From contig NZ_CP040297.1 of assembly GCF_013393945.1 (NCBI RefSeq), positions 3,442,001 through 3,506,000 on the forward strand: a stretch of DNA of 64,000 nt, read 5' to 3'. Positions within the stretch are counted from its first letter, which is position 1, and every line of letters begins with the position of its first letter. The translations under genes were made by a program, and so were the position numbers. A model generated the notes under the pieces. The model was not told the DNA's origin, searched no databases, and worked only from the letters and a program-made list of their open reading frames with translations. Shown piece after piece: positions 55,169-63,867 of this stretch. Source of the DNA: Nostoc sp. TCL26-01 (GTDB lineage Bacteria; Cyanobacteriota; Cyanobacteriia; Cyanobacteriales; Nostocaceae).

Positions 55169-55807
55169 GTGAGTCTAAATCTTTATTTGCTGCGTCACGG
55201 ACAGACAGATTGTAGTCGGAAAAATTCATTTTGTGGTTCCATTGATTCTCAACTGACTCTAGAAGGCTTAGAAATGGCAAAAGCCTTTGCATCTGCCTAT
55301 AGTTCTATTCCTTGGACAGCAATTTTTTGTAGTCCCATGCAGCGCACTATCGACACAGCTAAACCTTTGTGTGAAGCAATAGGAATGCAACCAGAACTAC
55401 GAGATGGTTTAAAAGAAATTAATTACGGTAAATGGGAAGGAAAAACTCCAGAACAAGTCAATGTGGAATACCATGATGATTATATTCGCTGGTCTGCTGA
55501 TCCAGCTTGGTATGCTCCCACTGATGGCGAAATGGCAATTACAATTGCTTCTCGTGCTATGAATGTGATTGAAGAAATTAAACATCTTTATAGTAGTGGT
55601 AATGTTTTAGTGGTTGCCCATAAAGCTACTATTAGAATTATCCTGTGTAGTTTGTTAGGAATTGATGTAGGACGTTTTCGTTATCGTTTGGGATGTCCTG
55701 TTGGTTCCGTGAGTTTGGTAGAATTTACTACTCATGGCCCAATTTTAAAAACTTTAGCTGAACGGACTCATTTAGATGAACGTTTGCGAAATTTGCCAGG
55801 TACTTGA
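55169..55807 (+). CDS. Histidine phosphatase family protein
   Basis: The 212-residue product from GTG 55169 has the RHG motif (LYLLRHGQTDCS), IFCSPMQRTIDTAKPLCEA with the second arginine, EINYGKWEG, and the second histidine in LVVAHKATIRIILC. It is a phosphoglycerate mutase-like or alpha-ribazole phosphatase-like member; the substrate is not assignable. It faces away from the carotenoid oxygenase gene. Confidence 0.87.
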   Translation: MSLNLYLLRHGQTDCSRKNSFCGSIDSQLTLEGLEMAKAFASAYSSIPWTAIFCSPMQRTIDTAKPLCEAIGMQPELRDGLKEINYGKWEGKTPEQVNVEYHDDYIRWSADPAWYAPTDGEMAITIASRAMNVIEEIKHLYSSGNVLVVAHKATIRIILCSLLGIDVGRFRYRLGCPVGSVSLVEFTTHGPILKTLAERTHLDERLRNLPGT

Positions 55808-55839
55808 ACAATGCAAAATTCACAGTAGGCTTTTCCGGC

Positions 55840-55954
55840 ATTTCTCACAAAACGGTAGAGACAGGTTCACGAGATATTCGTGAATGATTGCAGTATATTT
55901 TTGAACTTGCCCCTACAGCCTCTGGACTACGGTTTGATCAATTTCGTGAGAAAT
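55840..55954. mobile_element. 115-bp inverted-repeat element, family B copy 2
   Basis: The same length, ends (ATTTCTCAC...GTGAGAAAT) and orientation as the copy at 19437-19551, with about a dozen differences. The element lies in the gap between the histidine phosphatase and msrB. A short open frame crosses its right end (to 56073) but looks non-coding. Confidence 0.75.
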
Positions 55955-56102
55955 TCGGCTTTGGTTTTATCCAATTCTTAGCTGATTTTCATCAGTTCAT
56001 CACAGTTGGTTCAGAAAAATGGGTGACTCTGGGAGTTGAGGTAGAGGAATCCCAACAACAGCTGATGGGATAGTTAAGTAAAAAATAGAAAATAATAGAT
56101 AT

Positions 56103-56597
56103 ATGAACAAGCGCTATTTTTTACAAACTGGTGCTGCATTGGTTGGCACAGTTTTGTTCGCACCCCATATTTTACAAAGGTCAAGCATCATGGCAGCTTC
56201 TAATACTAAATTTGAAATTACCAAGCCTGAGAAAGAATGGCAAACAATTTTAACCCCAGAACAGTTTCGTGTATTGCGGCAACATGGAACGGAAAGGGCT
56301 TTTACTAGTCCACTGGATAAACAGTATGCTGAGGGTACTTATGTCTGTGCTGCTTGCGGACAGCCTTTGTTTACATCAGACACCAAATTTAACAGTGGTA
56401 CTGGCTGGCCTAGTTTTTTCACTCCCATTGAGGGTGCAATTGGTACTACTGTAGATAAGTCTTTTTTCATGACCAGAATTGAAGTACATTGCAGCCGTTG
56501 TGGCGGACATCTCGGTCATGTTTTTGATGATGGCCCTGCACCCACAGGTAAGCGCTACTGTATGAATGGTGTATCGTTAAACTTTGTGCCTGCATAA
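56103..56597 (+). CDS. msrB: Peptide-methionine (R)-S-oxide reductase, exported form
   Basis: The 164-residue product is an MsrB: zinc cysteines at C82/C85 (VCAACG) and C130/C133 ([13 protein letters not shown]), catalytic C153 in RYCMNG. The N-terminus [24 protein letters not shown] is a signal-peptide-like segment with a basic start, so the enzyme is probably exported or membrane-anchored (an RY rather than RR makes Tat export uncertain). It repairs methionine-R-sulfoxide in proteins of the periplasm or lumen. Length of the core fits the family. Confidence 0.93.
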   Translation: MNKRYFLQTGAALVGTVLFAPHILQRSSIMAASNTKFEITKPEKEWQTILTPEQFRVLRQHGTERAFTSPLDKQYAEGTYVCAACGQPLFTSDTKFNSGTGWPSFFTPIEGAIGTTVDKSFFMTRIEVHCSRCGGHLGHVFDDGPAPTGKRYCMNGVSLNFVPA

Positions 56598-56793
56598 ATG
56601 ATCTGGGGAGTAGGGAGTGGAAAATTGTCATTCCCCACCCCCCAGATTAAAGCAAGTACTGATGGTAAGCTATGACTAATTAGCACAACATTTGCGGGAA
56701 ATGAGATTTAGCTCAAAGAATTGGGAAATCTAATTGTAGGTTGTAGAGTGCTTTCGGAAGAATTAGCACACTGATGCTTAAACTTACAATGAG

Positions 56794-57957
56794 GTGGCTG
56801 TGCTGCGAGTTGTTGTTGGTCATAGTGACGATCCCGATTCTGAAAATGCGATCGCTGAAGTGCTTCAGCAATGTAGTGATTCCCTTGCTGGCACAATTCC
56901 GCAAGCTGGACTCTTGTTTACCGCCATAGACTTTGATCACAAGTTAATTTTGCAAACTATCCAAGATACTTATCCGGGAATTGAGTTAATTGGCGGGACG
57001 ACAAATGGGGAAATCTCTTCAATTATGGAGTTTCAGCAAGATTCTGTAGCTTTAATGCTATTTGCTGCGGATGAGGTGGAAATTTACTCAGGTGTAGGCC
57101 GAGAAGCATCGAAAGATCCAGCCCTAGCAGCCCAACAAGCGATCGCCCAAGCCACTGCCAAGAGTACATCCCCACCACAACTATGTCTCACATTTCCTGA
57201 TAGTCTGACTAGTAATGGAGTATTGATTTTAGAGGGTTTAAAACAAAGTTTGGGAGATCATGTTCCTATTATTGGGGGCATGGCTGCCGATGACTATACT
57301 TTTGCAAAAACTTACCAATTTTTCCAGAATGAAGTATTAAGCGATGCAGTACCAGTGTTACTGTTCTCTGGTAAACTACTATTCTCCTCCGGTGTAGCTA
57401 GTGGTTGGAGTCCCATCAGTCAACGTAGCCGTGTCACAAAAGTCGATGGCAACATAGTCTATGAAATTGATGGACAGCGTGCGTTAGATTTCTACCAACA
57501 CTATCTCGGTGTAGAAGGTTTTGCGGCAAACTATGCTATTCATGCTCTCGCAGTTTTTGAAGATGAAGACCATTTCTATATGCGTGCGCCCAACGCCTAC
57601 GATCAAATTTCTGGGAGTGTGACATTTTTCTCAGATATTCCTGAACAAGCAGTTGTCCAGATTACTGATGCGACTCGTGACAATATTTTAGCAGCATCAG
57701 AAGTATCCCTAAAAAATGCTTTCGCCCATTATCCGGGTGTGGAACCAACAGCCGCCATATTAATTTCCTGTGCAGCCCGACGGCGAATTTTAGGAACTTT
57801 TGCCAAACAAGAGTATCGGCTTGTCCAAACTCATTTACCCAAAGCATTGCCTTGTTGTGGGTTCTATGCTTACGGTGAAATTGCGCCTTTAGTAGACAGA
57901 GGGCAAACACAATTTCATAACAAGACGTTTGTCACACTGTTATTGGGAACAACCTGA
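56794..57957 (+). CDS. FIST-domain sensor protein
   Basis: The 387-residue product from GTG 56794 has a FIST_N domain (FTAIDFDHKLILQTIQDTYPGIELIGGTTNGEISS, about 45-80) and a FIST_C domain in the second half (AFAHYPGVEPTAAILISCAARRRILG, PCCGFYAYGEIAPL). FIST domains are predicted to sense small ligands, possibly amino acids or nitric oxide. The next gene, a histidine kinase, begins as its stop ends (8 bp apart), so the two probably form a sensor-kinase pair. No membrane segment is visible. Confidence 0.9.
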   Translation: MAVLRVVVGHSDDPDSENAIAEVLQQCSDSLAGTIPQAGLLFTAIDFDHKLILQTIQDTYPGIELIGGTTNGEISSIMEFQQDSVALMLFAADEVEIYSGVGREASKDPALAAQQAIAQATAKSTSPPQLCLTFPDSLTSNGVLILEGLKQSLGDHVPIIGGMAADDYTFAKTYQFFQNEVLSDAVPVLLFSGKLLFSSGVASGWSPISQRSRVTKVDGNIVYEIDGQRALDFYQHYLGVEGFAANYAIHALAVFEDEDHFYMRAPNAYDQISGSVTFFSDIPEQAVVQITDATRDNILAASEVSLKNAFAHYPGVEPTAAILISCAARRRILGTFAKQEYRLVQTHLPKALPCCGFYAYGEIAPLVDRGQTQFHNKTFVTLLLGTT

Positions 57958-57964
57958 TTATTCC

Positions 57965-59023
57965 ATGGATAAGCAAGACAATGGCATACAGACTCAAGAT
58001 TTAGAAAAAATCAACCGCATCTTGCGGAAAAAACTAGAACGCTGCGAAAATGAACGCCGTCAGCTAGAGACAGACATGACAACTAAGGAATTTTTACTCA
58101 AGCAAGTAATTTTTGAATTGGAAGACTCGCAGAAAAACTTGGAACAGCGCAGCCAAGAATTAGAAAATACGTTAAATAGTTTGCATACAATGCAAGCTCA
58201 GATCATTCAAAGTGAGAAAATGTCAGCTTTGGGTCAAATGGTAGCTGGTATTGCTCACGAAATCAACAATCCTGTCAATTTTATTCACGGCAATCTCAGT
58301 CATGTTCGGCAATATACCGATGACTTGCTGCGACTCATTCATTTATATCAGCATTATTTCCCCAACCCACCTGCCGAAATTGATGTAGAACACCAAACCA
58401 TCGATTTAGAGTTTTTGGCACAAGATGCAGTCAAGGTATTAGACTCAATGAATATAGGCACAGAACGTATTCGAGATATTGTCTTGTCACTGCGAAATTT
58501 TTCCCGCCTAGATGAAAGCGAATTTAAAGCGGTAGATATACATGAAGGGATTGATAATACTTTGTTGATTTTGCAGCATCGTCTCAAACCTACTGACAAA
58601 AGTCCAGGGATTCAGGTAATCAAAGATTATGGTCATTTACCCTCTGTCGAATGTTATGCCGGACAGATGAACCAAGTGTTTATGAATATTCTCGCCAATG
58701 CAATTGATGCTTTAGAAGAGGCAATAGTTCAGAATTTGCCACTTTTGATTAATCCACAAATTCGCATTTATACGTCTACTGTTGATTCCCAGTGGGTGAA
58801 AATTGCGATCGCTGACAATGGAACTGGTATCCCCGAATCAATTCAAAAACAGATTTTCGACCCATTTTTTACCACCAAACCCGTTGGTAAGGGGACAGGT
58901 ATGGGAATGGCTATCAGCTATCAAATCATCACCGAAAAACACAGTGGTAAATTCGAGTTTTCCTCAACGCCAACAGAAGGAACGGAGTTTGTCATCCAAA
59001 TTCCTATCAAGCAAAATTCGTAA
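57965..59023 (+). CDS. Histidine kinase partner of the FIST protein
   Basis: From ATG 57965 (MDKQDNGIQTQDLEKINRIL) the product is 352 residues; an in-frame start inside the FIST gene is less likely. An N-terminal coiled coil (RRQLETDMTTKEFLLKQVIFELEDSQKNLEQRSQELENTL) precedes the H-box SALGQMVAGIAHEINNPVNF, N-box VFMNILANAIDALEE, G1 DNGTGIPES, F-box DPFFTTKPVGKGTGMGM and G2. The enzyme is soluble. It has no built-in sensor, so the FIST protein upstream is the probable input. The response regulator is not adjacent. Confidence 0.9.
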   Translation: MDKQDNGIQTQDLEKINRILRKKLERCENERRQLETDMTTKEFLLKQVIFELEDSQKNLEQRSQELENTLNSLHTMQAQIIQSEKMSALGQMVAGIAHEINNPVNFIHGNLSHVRQYTDDLLRLIHLYQHYFPNPPAEIDVEHQTIDLEFLAQDAVKVLDSMNIGTERIRDIVLSLRNFSRLDESEFKAVDIHEGIDNTLLILQHRLKPTDKSPGIQVIKDYGHLPSVECYAGQMNQVFMNILANAIDALEEAIVQNLPLLINPQIRIYTSTVDSQWVKIAIADNGTGIPESIQKQIFDPFFTTKPVGKGTGMGMAISYQIITEKHSGKFEFSSTPTEGTEFVIQIPIKQNS

Positions 59024-59207
59024 TACCCTACGGGAAGGCTTGCGCCTACGTAATACTCGCCAAAGGCGAGAAGCAAGCTACGTAATTAATAAATCCAGAT
59101 TGTGTATAGTTTTCCGAGTTTTAATCTGTTGCCAAGTTTTTGAGAATTGGTATTAGGACATAAACCGAACATAGTTAATACAACCCATACACCAAACAAC
59201 TTTCAAG

Positions 59208-59262
59208 CCTATCCCCTATCCCCTGTCACCTGTCACCTATCCCCTATCCCCTATCCCCTCCT
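59208..59262. repeat. 8-bp CCTATCCC-type tandem repeats
   Basis: About six copies of the octamer ATCCCCTA and related CTGTCACC occur here, in the 343-bp gap after the kinase gene (59024-59366). Another small repeat, TACGGGAAGGCTTGCGCCTACG, lies right after the kinase stop. No gene is present in the gap. Confidence 0.7.
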
Positions 59263-59366
59263 ATAAGTTAGTACAAGTTTCGTAATATATTGGGTTTGCT
59301 ACTTATTTTTTTTGCTGTCTATCTTGCGTATAGATGCAAATTGAATGCGACTGAATCACCAAACCC

Positions 59367-60014
59367 ATGAGTCAAATAGTCTGGATCGCAAGACACGCCA
59401 ACCGCCTCGACTTTGTTAATCCCGATTGGTTTCTCACCGCACAACGACGTTACGATCCACCCTTATCTGATGATGGGATCGTTCAAACAAAACAACTAGC
59501 ACGACGTTTACAAGGAGAAAAAATTGCTCACATTTTTGCTTCTCCTTTCCTGCGAACCGTACAAACAGCTAATGCAGTCGCTGAGGTATTGGATTTGCCT
59601 ATTAAACTAGAAACAGGTTTGAGTGAATGGTTGAACCCTGCTTGGATGACAGAAGAACCAGAAAGACTCTCTACCCCAGCCTTAAAAGAATTATTCCCCA
59701 GAATTGATACCAGTTATACAGCACAAATTGCTGCCAAATATCCCGAAACTCATGAACAAGTAAGAGCGCGTTCTGGACAAACAGCCAGATGCTTGGCAGC
59801 AGATTTCTTTCCAGATCATATTCTGTTAGTGGCACATGGCGCTTCTGTACTAGGGGCAGCAATGGGTTTAGTCGGAGAAATTGCCAAAACAGAAGTTAAA
59901 GCTTCTTTATGCTCCCTAGTCAAGGTAGTACGCCACAACCCCGAATGGTTGCTAGAACTAAAAGGAGATACTTCTCACTTAAGTGAAATAGAAGAAGTCA
60001 TCAGATTTGCATAA
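59367..60014 (+). CDS. Histidine phosphatase family protein
   Basis: The 215-residue product has the start IVWIARHANRLDFVNPDWF with the catalytic RHA motif (His in place of the usual RHG), IFASPFLRTVQTANAVAE, GLSEWL and the second histidine in ILLVAHGASVLGAAMG. It belongs to the histidine phosphatase family near the phosphoglycerate mutase type; eukaryotic UBASH3-like members use RHA-type variants. Substrate is unknown. Confidence 0.82.
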   Translation: MSQIVWIARHANRLDFVNPDWFLTAQRRYDPPLSDDGIVQTKQLARRLQGEKIAHIFASPFLRTVQTANAVAEVLDLPIKLETGLSEWLNPAWMTEEPERLSTPALKELFPRIDTSYTAQIAAKYPETHEQVRARSGQTARCLAADFFPDHILLVAHGASVLGAAMGLVGEIAKTEVKASLCSLVKVVRHNPEWLLELKGDTSHLSEIEEVIRFA

Positions 60015-60021
60015 TATGAGT

Positions 60022-60172
60022 GCTGAGTGAGGGAGTGAGGGATTGAGGGAGTGAGAGAGTGCTGAGTGCTGAGTGAGTAATAATAACTAATGACCATTGA
60101 CTAATGACCATTGACTAATGACCATTGACTAATGACTAATGACCATTGACCATTGACCATTGACCAATTACT
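60022..60172. repeat. Short tandem repeats before glucokinase gene
   Basis: A block of GAGTGCTGAGT and GAGGGAGTGAGG repeats (60020-60080) is followed by heptamer ACTAATGACC / TGACCATTGAC repeats up to about 60172. The latter are similar to those at 13840-13898. The block reaches within 20 bp of the glucokinase start and contains its likely ribosome region. Confidence 0.8.
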
Positions 60173-60192
60173 CACTAATTTACCGAGAAATT

Positions 60193-61218
60193 ATGACTTT
60201 GTTATTAGCAGGAGACATTGGCGGGACTAAGACTATTTTGCGATTGGTGGAAATATCTGATTCACAGGTATTACACACTATTTTTGAGGAGACGTACCAT
60301 AGTGGGGATTTTCCTGATTTAGTCCCGATGGTACAGCAGTTTTTAGTCAAAGCTGATACACCAACGCCTCAGAAGGCTTGTTTTGCGATCGCTGGCCCGG
60401 TGGTGGATAATACAGCTAAGTTGACAAATTTAGCTTGGTTTTTGGATACTGAGCGTTTGGCGCAAGAATTGGGGATTCCTTTAATTTCCCTAATTAATGA
60501 CTTTGCGGCGGTAGGATATGGCATCTTTGGTTTAAGCAAGAAAGACTTACTGACTTTGCAGGTTGGTAAACATAAACTAGAAGCACCGATTGCGATTATT
60601 GGCGCTGGTACTGGTTTAGGACAAGGATTGTTAATTAAACAAGGAAATCACTATCAAGTTTTTCCCTCGGAAGGTGGACACGCTGATTTTGCCCCCCGCA
60701 ACGAGTTAGAGTTTCAGCTATTAAAATATCTGTTGGATAAACATGACATCCAGCGTGTATCTGTGGAACGGGTAGTTTCCGGACAGGGAATTGTCGCAAT
60801 TTACCAATTTTTACGCGATCGCAAACTCGCTACCGAATCACCAGAAATTGCTCACATCGTCCGTACTTGGGAACAAGAAGCCGGACAAGCAGAAAAAAGC
60901 GTCGATCCTGGTGCAGCTATTGGTAAAGCCGCAGTCCAAGGAAGCGATCGCCTTTCTGAACAAGCTTTGCAAATATTTATCGATGCTTACGGTGCAGAAG
61001 CGGGAAATTTAGCGCTTAAACTCCTACCCTATGGCGGTTTATATCTTGCTGGTGGTATTGCCTCAAAAATCTTGCCCTTACTACAAAACGGCAACTTCTT
61101 GTTAAATTTCAGCCAAAAAGGCAGAATGCGTCCTCTACTAGAAGAAATTCCTATACATATTATTCTTAACCCGCAAGTAGGGCTAATTGGTGCTGCTTTG
61201 TGTGCTGCTAGGTTATAA
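60193..61218 (+). CDS. glk: Glucokinase
   Basis: From ATG 60193 (MTLLLAGDIGGTKTILRL) the product is 341 residues, matching Glk; an in-frame ATG at 60160 lies inside the heptamer repeats. It has the phosphate motif GDIGGTKT, the AGPVVDNTAKLTNLAW segment, the glucose site INDFAAVGYG and VIGAGTGLGQGLL, EGGHADFAP, and the C-terminal LAGGIASKILPLL. It phosphorylates glucose with ATP in the cytoplasm. Confidence 0.95.
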   Translation: MTLLLAGDIGGTKTILRLVEISDSQVLHTIFEETYHSGDFPDLVPMVQQFLVKADTPTPQKACFAIAGPVVDNTAKLTNLAWFLDTERLAQELGIPLISLINDFAAVGYGIFGLSKKDLLTLQVGKHKLEAPIAIIGAGTGLGQGLLIKQGNHYQVFPSEGGHADFAPRNELEFQLLKYLLDKHDIQRVSVERVVSGQGIVAIYQFLRDRKLATESPEIAHIVRTWEQEAGQAEKSVDPGAAIGKAAVQGSDRLSEQALQIFIDAYGAEAGNLALKLLPYGGLYLAGGIASKILPLLQNGNFLLNFSQKGRMRPLLEEIPIHIILNPQVGLIGAALCAARL

Positions 61219-61280
61219 TCCCCAGGGAATCCCTGCGCGAGTTACTTGTATTTTTTGGCATCAAATGACTGGGGATCTGA

Positions 61281-61371
61281 TACCAATTTTCTTTAAATGT
61301 GAAACAGTAGAGACGTTGCATTGCAACGTCTCTACATAATTCATGTGTATCATGATTAACGTAAAATGGTA
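61281..61371 (-). mobile_element. 91-bp MITE-like element, copy 2
   Basis: In reverse orientation this is the same element as at 1120-1210, with 89 of 91 positions identical. It is flanked by TGA on both sides (61278-61280 and 61372-61374). The location, 60 bp after glk, is intergenic. Compared with copy 1 the sequence has hardly diverged, so both moved recently. Confidence 0.88.
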
Positions 61372-61414
61372 TGAGAGGTTGTGGGAGAAGTATTTCGCTG
61401 TAACTTTAGGCATT

Positions 61415-61515
61415 TTTAGATCCCCTTCACTCCCATTAAATCAGTTATCAGTTATCAGTGAAGAGTCCTAACGGCGTATGGTGGGGGATCTAAATCAGTT
61501 ATCAGTTATCAGTTA
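61415..61515. repeat. Inverted repeat with ATCAGTT tandem heptamers
   Basis: TTTAGATCCCC near 61415-61424 and GGGGATCTAAA near 61483-61493 form an 11-bp inverted pair. Inside and after it lie ATCAGTT heptamers (TCAGTTATCAGTTATCAG) at 61439-61459 and 61493-61515. The rest of the 61219-61652 gap has no gene that I can support beyond the MITE copy. Confidence 0.7.
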
Positions 61516-61652
61516 ACGCTGATTCAATTATCTTGACTGATAACTGTTCACTGTTAAAAAGTCTACTGTGTATACACAAGCAGCTTGTAGTGAACCTTTA
61601 GAGAATGCTAACGTCTACAAGTTGGCACAAAAGTAGAAAGAGTTCTCAAATC

Positions 61653-63677
61653 ATGAAGCGCAGACATAAAGTAGCCTCACTCATCAGTCTCAGCTTAATC
61701 TCTGGCTACCTCTTACCTATCTTTGATTCTGGTATTGTCGCTGCACCACCGAGAACCCCAGACAAAACCGTCAACTGTGAAATTTTAGTCGTAGGTGGTG
61801 GACTTTCTGGTGTAGCCACAGCTTATGAAGGGTTATTGGCTGGGAGAAGGGTTTGTCTGACGGAAATTACAGACTGGTTGGGGGGACAAATTTCCTCTCA
61901 AGGAACCTCTGCCTTAGATGAACGTCCAACTCAACGCCGACGACAATTTTATTCTCGTGGCTATTTGGAATTGCGAAATCGCATTCAGAAAAAGTACGGT
62001 AAACTTAACCCTGGTGATTGCTGGGTCAGTGACTCCTGTTTTCTGCCTCGTGATGCTCACACAATTCTGGCACAGATGCTCAAAGATGCTGAGAAAAAGG
62101 GCAAAGGCAAGTTAGAGTGGTTCCCTAACACAGTAATTAAAGATTTAGATATTACTCAAGGTAAATTAATTAATAGCGCGATCGCCATCCAACATCAACC
62201 CGTAAAAGGCGCACCCCCCCTCAACACCTTACCTTTATCGCAAACTATTGATGATGCTTATCGCTACAGCAATTCCTCTCGGTTCACTAAAACCATTATT
62301 CGTCTAGTCCCCCAACCCAGCAAAGGAAGTAGCCCTCATTGGTATGTCGTTGATGCTACCGAAACTGGAGAAATTATTGCTTTAGCTGATGTTCCTTACC
62401 GTTTAGGTATTGATGCCCGTTCCTACCTAGAACCTTCTTCTTCTAGTACCAAAAATGACCCCTACTGCACCCAAGGTTTTACTTACACCTTTGCAATGGA
62501 GGCTACTAAGGAACCCCAACCGCAGCAAATGCCACCCTTTTATCTCCAATACTCACCCTACTTCAGCTACGAATTACAACGGCTAGCAAATTTTGGCTTA
62601 GTTTTTACCTATCGTCGCATCTGGAGTCCCACCAAAGGACAACCCGTAACATTTAACGGCGTAAATTTTTCTGCCCCCACACCAGGGGACATCTCCATGC
62701 AAAACTGGACTTGGGGTAACGACTATCGCCCCGGTACAGCTAAAGATAACCTAGTTTACACTCGTCAGCAGTTACAAAGTACAGGACAATTAAAACCCGG
62801 TGGTTGGATGGGTGGGCTACGAACCCAAACCCTGCGTAAAGGTGAAGAAAACGCCCTGGCTTACTACTACTGGTTAGTAGCAGGAACCACAGATTCCCAA
62901 TTAGGGCAAGGTGTGAAGCAGCAACAAACAAATAACCGTTTATTAACCGGACTAAATTCCCCAATGGGAACAGCCCACGGTTTATCAAAATATCCCTATA
63001 TGCGGGAAGGCAGACGCATTATCGGCCGTCCTAGTTGGGGACAACCCGGAGGGTTTAGCATTTGGGAAATTGATATTTCTCGTCGAGATTACAATGATGA
63101 GTACTATCGCCAAACCTTGCCAGCAGATATGTATCGGCAACTAAAAGCGGCATTGGCAGGTTTAGAAGCAGTATCAGTTATTTCTGGGCAAGTTTCCCCC
63201 GATAAAGCCCTCAGACGGACTCGTTCTACCATCTTCCCCGATGCGGTGGGTATTGGTCACTACGCGATTGACTTTCATCCCTGCATGGTAAATAGCCCAC
63301 CAGAAGCCCCCGGTAACAAAGAACGTCCAGGAGAAAGGCGCGGTGGTGGACAAGCCTATCCTTTCCAAATTGCCCTGAGAGCAATGATTCCCCAAAAAAT
63401 TGATAACTTATTAGTAGGTGGTAAAAGCATTGCTACTAGTCATATAGCTGCTGCTGCTTATCGCGTCCACTCCTTTGAATGGTCATCTGGCGCAGCTGCG
63501 GGAACTATTGCTGCCTTCTCCTTGAAAAATGGAGTTGCACCTTACCAATTAGTAGACAATTTACCCAAACCAGAACCCCAACTACAAGCCCTCAAACGTC
63601 TATTAGAAAAAAACGGCAACCCAACAGCTTTCCCTGATACTTCCATCTTTAACGAAAATTGGGAAGACTGGCGGTAA
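61653..63677 (+). CDS. Exported FAD-dependent oxidoreductase
   Basis: From ATG 61653 (MKRRHKVASLISLSLISGYLLP) the product is 674 residues with a signal peptide; a start at 61605 would add 16 residues before it. The FAD motif is CEILVVGGGLSGVATAYEGLLAGRRVCLTE, followed by DWLGGQISSQGTSALDERP. The C-terminus has IDNLLVGGKSIATSHIAAAAYRVHSFEWSSGAAAGTIAAF, the usual FAD-binding end. It belongs to the FAD-dependent oxidoreductase class near glucose-inhibited-division-like proteins; substrate unknown and location probably periplasmic. Confidence 0.85.
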   Translation: MKRRHKVASLISLSLISGYLLPIFDSGIVAAPPRTPDKTVNCEILVVGGGLSGVATAYEGLLAGRRVCLTEITDWLGGQISSQGTSALDERPTQRRRQFYSRGYLELRNRIQKKYGKLNPGDCWVSDSCFLPRDAHTILAQMLKDAEKKGKGKLEWFPNTVIKDLDITQGKLINSAIAIQHQPVKGAPPLNTLPLSQTIDDAYRYSNSSRFTKTIIRLVPQPSKGSSPHWYVVDATETGEIIALADVPYRLGIDARSYLEPSSSSTKNDPYCTQGFTYTFAMEATKEPQPQQMPPFYLQYSPYFSYELQRLANFGLVFTYRRIWSPTKGQPVTFNGVNFSAPTPGDISMQNWTWGNDYRPGTAKDNLVYTRQQLQSTGQLKPGGWMGGLRTQTLRKGEENALAYYYWLVAGTTDSQLGQGVKQQQTNNRLLTGLNSPMGTAHGLSKYPYMREGRRIIGRPSWGQPGGFSIWEIDISRRDYNDEYYRQTLPADMYRQLKAALAGLEAVSVISGQVSPDKALRRTRSTIFPDAVGIGHYAIDFHPCMVNSPPEAPGNKERPGERRGGGQAYPFQIALRAMIPQKIDNLLVGGKSIATSHIAAAAYRVHSFEWSSGAAAGTIAAFSLKNGVAPYQLVDNLPKPEPQLQALKRLLEKNGNPTAFPDTSIFNENWEDWR

Positions 63678-63867
63678 TAACAATTCAAAATGTAAAAACT
63701 CGTGGATATGGGGCATGAGAGACTAATTACTTTTCTCTTGCCCTCTTTTTCTCTTGTCCTTCTCTCTGCCGACTTATAGACTAAACTATTTATTTGTAGT
63801 GTAGTTTTGTAAAATCCTTGTGATTTACTCTTATATGTTTACAAAACTTTCAACAGATATTTATGCC

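Noticed and set aside
55888..56073. Open frame of 61 codons crossing the family B element before msrB
   Set aside because: It starts inside the repeat element and shows no conserved pattern; it is probably a chance frame.
59020..59156. Possible TACCA-type element after the kinase gene (ATACCC at the start, TTGGTA near the end)
   Set aside because: The left end is CCCTAC rather than CCAATT and the flanks TAA and TTA are not a direct repeat, so the structure fails the rule the other copies obey.
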